Of a stretch of 64,000 nt of DNA, positions 59,142-64,000 are shown piece after piece (position 1 is the stretch's first letter; the number at the start of each line of letters is the position of its first letter). The notes beneath the pieces are model-generated. The model had not been told where the DNA came from. It saw only the letters and a list, made by a program, of their open reading frames with translations, and ran no database searches. Made by a program: the position numbers and the translations under genes. This DNA is from Vibrio sp. VB16 (GTDB lineage: Bacteria > Pseudomonadota > Gammaproteobacteria > Enterobacterales > Vibrionaceae): NCBI RefSeq assembly GCF_015594925.2, contig NZ_CP087591.1, forward strand, positions 310,001 to 374,000, written 5' to 3'.

Positions 59142-60145
59142 TGGCAAGCCGCCTATCGATAGCTGGCACTGAGATTTTAGCAGGTACAAAGTGTCAAATT
59201 AGTATCCCAGTGGCCAAATTATATACCAACACGGAGCTGTCCATTCCTGTTCATGTACAAAGAGCCGTAAAGAAAGGACCAACTGTATTCGTAAGCGCGG
59301 CAATACATGGTGATGAACTAAATGGTATAGAGATCATTCGCAGACTAATAGAAGCAAACTTGAACATAATCAGAGGAACGCTAATTCTCGTTCCAATGGT
59401 CAATGTATACGGCGTGCTTAATCAAAGTCGCTATCTGCCAGATAGAAGAGATCTAAACCGGTGTTTTCCTGGGTCAGCGAAAGGGTCTTTAGCGGCAAGG
59501 CTTGCGCAAGATTTTATGCAGAATGTCGTAGAGCATTGTGACTACGGAATCGATATACATACAGGCGCCATTCATCGTTCAAACCTGCCCCAAATTAGAG
59601 CCGATTTGAGTGATGATAAAACATTAGAGCTTGCCCAAGCATTTGGCGTTCCAGTGTTACTTAATTCTGTATTGAGAGATGGGTCTCTTCGAGAGGCCGC
59701 CACGAGCAGAGGAACGCGTATTCTATTATATGAGGCAGGGGAAGCACTGCGTTTTGATGAGCTGTCTATCCAAGCCGGGTTTAAAGGTGTTCAAAAAGTA
59801 TTAATGGGGCTCGGACTCCTGCGAAAACGTCCGAGTAAACGAAAGATTGAACCTTACATCGCCAATAAAAGTGACTGGATAAGAGCCGCAGGAAGTGGGT
59901 TTGTTCATGAATTTGTGAAACTTGGAGAACAGGTGGAAAAGGGACAGATTCTTGCTGAGATTAACTCACCTCTAGGAGAGTTGATTCATAAGGCCGTGTC
60001 TACACGTTCAGGGATCATAATCGGCAAACAGAATATACCTTTAGTACAAGAAGGCGATGCTATGTTCCATGTTGCCTATTTTGGCAAAGACGAAAATGAT
60101 GTCGCCGAACACATTGAAATGATGCACGACTCTATACTTTTGTAA
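59141..60145 (+). CDS. Succinylglutamate desuccinylase/aspartoacylase (AstE/AspA) family enzyme
   Basis: The 334-residue zinc hydrolase shows AAIHGDELNGIEIIRRL (His and Glu ligands), DLNRCFPG, and YGIDIHTGAIHRSNLPQIRAD (third His), the carboxypeptidase-like core of the family. A C-terminal barrel domain follows (about 245-334, IRAAGSGFVHEFVKLGEQV). It probably removes an acyl or glutamyl group from an amino acid or peptide. The ATG at 59141 overlaps the rimK stop by one base; a GTG at 59138 is also in frame. Linkage with rimK and the protease suggests a Glu-containing substrate, which is inference. Confidence 0.88.
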   Translation: MASRLSIAGTEILAGTKCQISIPVAKLYTNTELSIPVHVQRAVKKGPTVFVSAAIHGDELNGIEIIRRLIEANLNIIRGTLILVPMVNVYGVLNQSRYLPDRRDLNRCFPGSAKGSLAARLAQDFMQNVVEHCDYGIDIHTGAIHRSNLPQIRADLSDDKTLELAQAFGVPVLLNSVLRDGSLREAATSRGTRILLYEAGEALRFDELSIQAGFKGVQKVLMGLGLLRKRPSKRKIEPYIANKSDWIRAAGSGFVHEFVKLGEQVEKGQILAEINSPLGELIHKAVSTRSGIIIGKQNIPLVQEGDAMFHVAYFGKDENDVAEHIEMMHDSILL

Positions 60146-60174
60146 AATAGAAACATTGATTAACAGGAAAACCA

Positions 60175-60624
60175 ATGGACAGACTGATAATTGGAAACCT
60201 CGAACTATGTTGTTTGCCAGACCTAGGGATTTCAGACTTAGAGGTTCGTGTGGATACCGGAGCCAAAACATCCTCTATGCATGTAGACAACATTCGTCGG
60301 TTTCGCAAAAAGGGCCAACTCTATGTAGAGTTTGACCTACACCCGGATATCTACAACATGGAGCAAACGGTAAAAACATCCGCGCCGGTCGTCGACTCAC
60401 GAAAAATAAAGTCTTCAAATGGCGAGTCAGAGCAGCGTGTTGTAATTAGCACACTTTTCTCCATTGGAGGGCGTTCTTGGCCTATTGAGATAACACTAAC
60501 CAACCGTAAAGAAATGAGCTACCTAATGCTATTAGGCCGAGAAGGTATGGGGGATCGCGTTTATGTTGATCCCAGCAGAGCCTTCACATTAGTAGAAGAA
60601 TCTGCAGACACAAGATCAGGATAA
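60175..60624 (+). CDS. RimB-type retropepsin-like (ATP-dependent zinc) protease
   Basis: The 149-residue protein belongs to the Zn_protease/RimB family: LEVRVDTGAKTSSMHVDNI carries the aspartyl-protease-like D-T-G-A, and YLMLLGREGMG is the second hallmark. In Pseudomonas, RimB forms a unit with RimK and trims glutamate tails on S6. Here it is two genes from rimK on the same strand, 30 bp after the deacylase gene and 8 bp before mgtE. Length is typical of the family. Confidence 0.9.
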   Translation: MDRLIIGNLELCCLPDLGISDLEVRVDTGAKTSSMHVDNIRRFRKKGQLYVEFDLHPDIYNMEQTVKTSAPVVDSRKIKSSNGESEQRVVISTLFSIGGRSWPIEITLTNRKEMSYLMLLGREGMGDRVYVDPSRAFTLVEESADTRSG

Positions 60625-60631
60625 ATTTGAA

Positions 60632-61975
60632 ATGACCGACTTTAATCAAATGCAAATTACAGAGAATAACCCACAGTTATTGGCTGAATTTATTAGCGCA
60701 ATGGGATCGTCCGTTGACCTAAGTTTTCTTAAAGATTATCAGGATGCTGAGCTTGCCAATATATTGGAGTCTGTCAACCTTCAATACAGGCTACAAATTG
60801 TAGAAGTGATCCCTGCGGATCGATATTGGACCATTGTAAACTTCTTACAGTACGACACTGCTAAGCATATCCATCAATCACTATCTGAAGAACTCGCCGT
60901 TGAAAGACTTTCTTGTATTAGCGAAAATGATGTCATTACTTTCTCCGACTTCTTACCAAATGAATTTGTTGATGAGTATCTTCTTACACAAAGTGAAGCG
61001 ACCGTTGCCTATATTCAACAAGCGTTGTCTTATGAAGACGACAAAGTTGGGCGATATGTTGAGCCCTTTTTTCTCGTCGCTAACGCTAAAAATAGTGTTG
61101 GACGGATCAAAAGTGAGATCTCAAAAAGAACAGAAAACCCTATCCGTCTTGTTATTGTAAGGGATACTTTAGGGATTGTTGGCACGGTTAAACCAGAGGT
61201 ATTTTTGGTCCAAGAGGATGAGAAAAAACTAAGAGATTTAGCGGTTGTCACACCTATTCTCGAGGATACACAAGACATTAAAGAGATCAGTAAACAACTC
61301 TCTATTGATGGCAATACTTACTGGTTTCCCGTTCTGTCTGAGGGAAAAGTCATGGGAGTAATGTCCATGACCACTATTGCGCTCACCTTAAGAGAATTAA
61401 GCTTACAGGCGGTTGTCGCTGAAAATGTAAAAAGCGAAGAGGATCTGTTTACCCCTTTAAAAGTCGCAACACGACTGCGGGCTTTGTGGTTAGTTATTAA
61501 TTTGGTCACCGCTTTTGCCGCATCGGCAATCATCGGTATTTTTGAAAACGTTGTCGAGCAGGTTGTCGCTTTGGCTATTCTTATGCCCGTCGTTGCCAGC
61601 ATGGGAGGGATTGCAGGAAGCCAAACTCTCGCCGTCGCTATACGAGGCATTGCGCTGAATCACTTACACCAAAGTAACTTATGGCTACTTGTAAACAAAG
61701 AAGTAAAAATTGCACTCATTAACGGTGTGGTAATGGGGGCAGTTATCGGTGGTATTGTTTACTACGTGTTTGACTCAATGCCGCTTTCATTGATCATCTG
61801 TTGTGCAATCGGAGTAAACAGTCTGGCGGCGGCTTTGTCAGGAACCTTGATTCCTTTCACGCTCAAAAAGTTAAACATAGATCCTGCCGTAGCGGGTTCT
61901 GTGGTTCTCACCACAGTAACGGATGTCGTTGGCTTCCTCGTATTTCTCGGGTTAGGTGCTATCTTTTTAGTGTAA
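60632..61975 (+). CDS. mgtE: MgtE-family magnesium transporter
   Basis: The 447-residue protein has an N-terminal helical domain (about 1-120), a CBS-pair region (about 125-255, with the recognisable GNTYWFPVLSEGKVMGVM) and five membrane helices (about 275-447). LMPVVASMGGIAGSQTLAVAIRG and IDPAVAGSVVLTTVTDVVGF are MgtE signatures, the last holding the Mg-binding Asp. It transports Mg2+ or related divalent ions and is gated by intracellular Mg2+. It follows the RimB-type gene by 8 bp, so magnesium and glutamylation functions share an operon here. Confidence 0.93.
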   Translation: MTDFNQMQITENNPQLLAEFISAMGSSVDLSFLKDYQDAELANILESVNLQYRLQIVEVIPADRYWTIVNFLQYDTAKHIHQSLSEELAVERLSCISENDVITFSDFLPNEFVDEYLLTQSEATVAYIQQALSYEDDKVGRYVEPFFLVANAKNSVGRIKSEISKRTENPIRLVIVRDTLGIVGTVKPEVFLVQEDEKKLRDLAVVTPILEDTQDIKEISKQLSIDGNTYWFPVLSEGKVMGVMSMTTIALTLRELSLQAVVAENVKSEEDLFTPLKVATRLRALWLVINLVTAFAASAIIGIFENVVEQVVALAILMPVVASMGGIAGSQTLAVAIRGIALNHLHQSNLWLLVNKEVKIALINGVVMGAVIGGIVYYVFDSMPLSLIICCAIGVNSLAAALSGTLIPFTLKKLNIDPAVAGSVVLTTVTDVVGFLVFLGLGAIFLV

Positions 61976-62044
61976 AGTTATGTCTAATTATTGCACTTTG
62001 AGTAATCATAACGACATAAACAAAGACCTAAAGAGAAATCAATA

Positions 62045-62950
62045 GTGGACGTTAGAGTACTAAATACATTTCTAGAGTTGGCTCGTGTCAGGCATTTTGG
62101 CCGAGCCGCAGAAAACCTACATATTACCCAGGCAGCTGTTAGTGCAAGAATAAAACAGTTAGAGAGTTACTTTAATACTGTTTTATTCACCAGAGATAGA
62201 AACAATATTAAATTAACGTCTTCAGGCGAACGGTTAATTGGTTACGCTGAAGTCATGGTCAAAACCCTTCAACAAGCCAAATATGAGTTATCGCTAGAAA
62301 GCTCTAAAGCACTCCAACTTACGATTGGTGGAACACCCAATATTTGGGATGCCTATCTACAAAATTGCCTTAGCATTGTGACCGATGAGTTTCATGGATA
62401 TGGTTTTAACGCGGAAGTACTGAGCAGAGATCAGATCAACAGAGGATTAATTGAGCGCACATTAGATATCGCGTTTGCATTCGATCCCCTAAAGGCGGAA
62501 GAATTAGAGTGTAAAAAAATCGCTGATCTAACTTTGGTTCTGGTCTCGACCATTCAGTGCGATGTCGAGAACGCGCTTGCCGAAAGATACGTATACGTAG
62601 ATTGGGGTACCGCTTTCTCTTCCGAGCATGCTGATAGGCATCCTCAGATAAATGCCCCCTACCTAAGAACATCTACAGGCAGAATCGCGTTAGATTTCAT
62701 TTTAGAAAAAGGTGGCAGTGCCTATTTACCAGCATCGGTTGTTGAACCTTTTTTAAATTCTGGACAGTTGCTGTTGGTAGAAAATAGCTTAAATTGGGAT
62801 AGACCGTTATACCTAAGCTATAGAAAGAAAAGTACCTCTTTAGAAGCCATTATTGCTGTCGAAAAGCTTATTCATAAGATTGAGCCTTCCACGGCATATA
62901 GTTTGGTTCAGGCCGGAGAGGCCGAAAATATGGAAGTTCAGAGCGAATAA
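62045..62950 (+). CDS. LysR-family transcriptional regulator
   Basis: The 301-residue protein starts at a GTG at 62045 with AAGAGA upstream. Its helix-turn-helix is RHFGRAAENLHITQAAVSARIKQLE, the most conserved part of the family, and an effector-binding domain follows. It lies 69 bp after mgtE on the same strand, so it may be transcribed with the rimK-mgtE genes and regulate them. The ligand is unknown. Its gene ends 22 bp before the convergent channel gene. Confidence 0.92.
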   Translation: MDVRVLNTFLELARVRHFGRAAENLHITQAAVSARIKQLESYFNTVLFTRDRNNIKLTSSGERLIGYAEVMVKTLQQAKYELSLESSKALQLTIGGTPNIWDAYLQNCLSIVTDEFHGYGFNAEVLSRDQINRGLIERTLDIAFAFDPLKAEELECKKIADLTLVLVSTIQCDVENALAERYVYVDWGTAFSSEHADRHPQINAPYLRTSTGRIALDFILEKGGSAYLPASVVEPFLNSGQLLLVENSLNWDRPLYLSYRKKSTSLEAIIAVEKLIHKIEPSTAYSLVQAGEAENMEVQSE

Positions 62951-62972
62951 TTCATCGCTCTATCTATTGATT

Positions 62973-63797
62973 TTAGACGACTTTCAATTTTTCATACCAG
63001 AGTGCCATAAAGCGCTCAGTTATTTTTTGTTCCAATGAATGTGCTTCTTCCGTTGGGCAAAAAATAGTAATTGAGATCACTTGATTAGCCACATCGGTTG
63101 TATGAATATAAATAAACGGTTCAATTGATGTCGCTTCAATCTCTAATCGCTTGCTGATTAAATTAGAGTAACGAGAAGCAACGTCTTGAAATGGGCTTAT
63201 TAATTCTGCAATAGTTTCCATAATTGGTGTTTTAAGTTCGAATAAATTAACATTATTTTCACGTACTATGGAAAAACTGTGCATTACATACCTACGCATG
63301 AAGTTCAGGTTAACGACTGGCTGGATGAGTAAAACGCTATTCATTACCGTAATAGACTTACCTGTATATGTGTAGCCGTTTTCCAAATCCACCTCTAATA
63401 ACCGGAATTTTATCCAATCGATATCAGACACCTCACCACAATGGCCGTTCACTTCGATCCAATCCCCTACTCTAAATGGACGGTTTGTCACCCATGAAAA
63501 GAAACCCAGAAAACACTGCAACAACTCTTTCGTGGCAATGACAATTGCCACAGTGAATGCCGCGACAGAAATTGCAAAATTCTGTAGTTCAGAAAGCCAA
63601 ACAACCGCTACGCCAATAACCAAACCAAGGTTACTCAAGTTTCTGGCAACACTGATCCAGTTTTTATGCCTCTCTTGTAAAGGACTATTGCGGTGTCGAA
63701 TAGCCGCAATCCAGAGGTATTTTAGTGACCACACGCTAAATATCAAAACGATTGTAATAATCATTTTTGGCGGCATAGGGATTTCGGATATCAGCAT
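62973..63797 (-). CDS. MscS-family mechanosensitive channel-like protein
   Basis: The 274-residue protein has about four membrane segments in the first 105 residues and a MscS beta domain (WVTNRPFRVGDWIEVNGHCGEVSDIDWIKFRLLEVD, about 105-150), followed by a cytoplasmic region. The ATG at 63797 is preferred; the frame runs to a TTG at 63809. It is convergent with the LysR gene. It is the second MscS-type protein of the window and does not closely resemble the short one at 55348. It probably responds to osmotic downshift. Confidence 0.87.
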   Translation of the reverse strand: MLISEIPMPPKMIITIVLIFSVWSLKYLWIAAIRHRNSPLQERHKNWISVARNLSNLGLVIGVAVVWLSELQNFAISVAAFTVAIVIATKELLQCFLGFFSWVTNRPFRVGDWIEVNGHCGEVSDIDWIKFRLLEVDLENGYTYTGKSITVMNSVLLIQPVVNLNFMRRYVMHSFSIVRENNVNLFELKTPIMETIAELISPFQDVASRYSNLISKRLEIEATSIEPFIYIHTTDVANQVISITIFCPTEEAHSLEQKITERFMALWYEKLKVV

Positions 63798-64000
63798 TTT
63801 CAAGCTCAAAATATTAGGTTAATAAATACAGTACGTAAACGCCGTGATTATAATTAAACAACTCGCATTGTCATCATAAAAAACCTGTATTTTCAATGTT
63901 ATAAGTGAAAATATTTCTATTGAAACGATTGAAATAATTTGTCAATCATCACCCAGATTGATGACAAAAAGTTTTTGTCGTCATGAGTTAAATTATTTGC

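Noticed and set aside
1..64000. Mobile elements, CRISPR arrays, tRNA or rRNA genes
   Set aside because: I looked for transposase, integrase, repeat-spacer arrays and RNA gene signatures and saw none beyond one dispersed-type palindrome.

Overview
The window looks like chromosomal DNA of a facultatively anaerobic, AT-leaning gammaproteobacterium, most probably of the Vibrionaceae or a close relative. The case rests on protein resemblance to enteric and Vibrio orthologues (TnaA, Epd, PdxJ, FrwA/PtsA, PflD, FucA, RimK), on an Aer-like chemoreceptor, and on the mix of anaerobic (FNR box, PFOR, glycyl radical enzyme, anaerobic cobalamin route) and aerobic enzymes. I cannot name a species. I see no rRNA, tRNA, CRISPR array, transposase, integrase or phage gene.

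Layout. (1) 1-10914: two cobalamin-riboswitch-controlled units facing away from each other. Leftward is cbiD-cbiC-cbiET-cbiL-cbiG (cut by the window edge). Rightward is a signal-peptide-bearing CbiK chelatase, an ABC-2 type exporter-like pair and a FecCD/BtuC-type importer with its own ATPase and binding protein. (2) 10921-16702: a perfect FNR box, then a membrane FMN/4Fe-4S protein, a 75-residue membrane protein, pyruvate:flavodoxin oxidoreductase and flavodoxin, a probable anaerobic electron-delivery chain. (3) 16745-23236: small metabolic and stress genes (siderophore-interacting reductase with divergent MarR, aldo/keto reductase, secreted unknown, SdsA-like alkylsulfatase with divergent LysR). 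(4) 23288-28942: a tryptophan catabolism island. A TnaC-like leader peptide precedes the pyridoxal phosphate genes pdxJ and epd. Converging on them is tnaA-tnaB-like permease-ridA. (5) 29748-41967: a locus matching the E. coli frw/ptsA-pflDC-fsaB-yijO region, with an added SDR protein, a UPF0303 protein and a PhyH dioxygenase. Three copies of one bipartite 38-bp motif sit upstream of ptsA, frwC and the dioxygenase gene. (6) 42189-45327: lipoprotein hydrolase, tiny membrane protein, Aer-like chemoreceptor. (7) 45563-53994: uptake and catabolism of 5-methylthioribose or 5-deoxyribose (ribose-type ABC importer, mutarotase, MtnK, MtnA, FucA-like aldolase, SorC-type regulator). (8) 54355-63797: PAS-GGDEF, two MscS-type channels, DUF413/MaoP-like protein, IclR regulator with a degenerate ureohydrolase, then rimK, an AspA/AstE-type deacylase, a RimB-type protease, mgtE and a LysR gene in one direction.

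How the parts work together. Region 4 would import tryptophan, cleave it with PLP-dependent tryptophanase, remove the 2-aminoacrylate by-product with RidA, and top up PLP through PdxJ and Epd. The unusual point is that the TnaC-like leader stands before the PLP genes and not before tnaA. Region 5 would import and phosphorylate a sugar or anhydrosugar, open it by glycyl-radical chemistry and split it with an FSA-type aldolase. Region 7 would split the phosphorylated deoxypentose into DHAP plus a two-carbon aldehyde.

The most novel-looking items are the TnaC-like leader upstream of pdxJ-epd (23351-23443), the three-copy operator of the frw locus, the periplasmic CbiK with two ABC systems under B12 control, and the IclR plus ureohydrolase pseudoenzyme pair. 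All functional assignments are from reading sequence and remembered family features; no database search was run.
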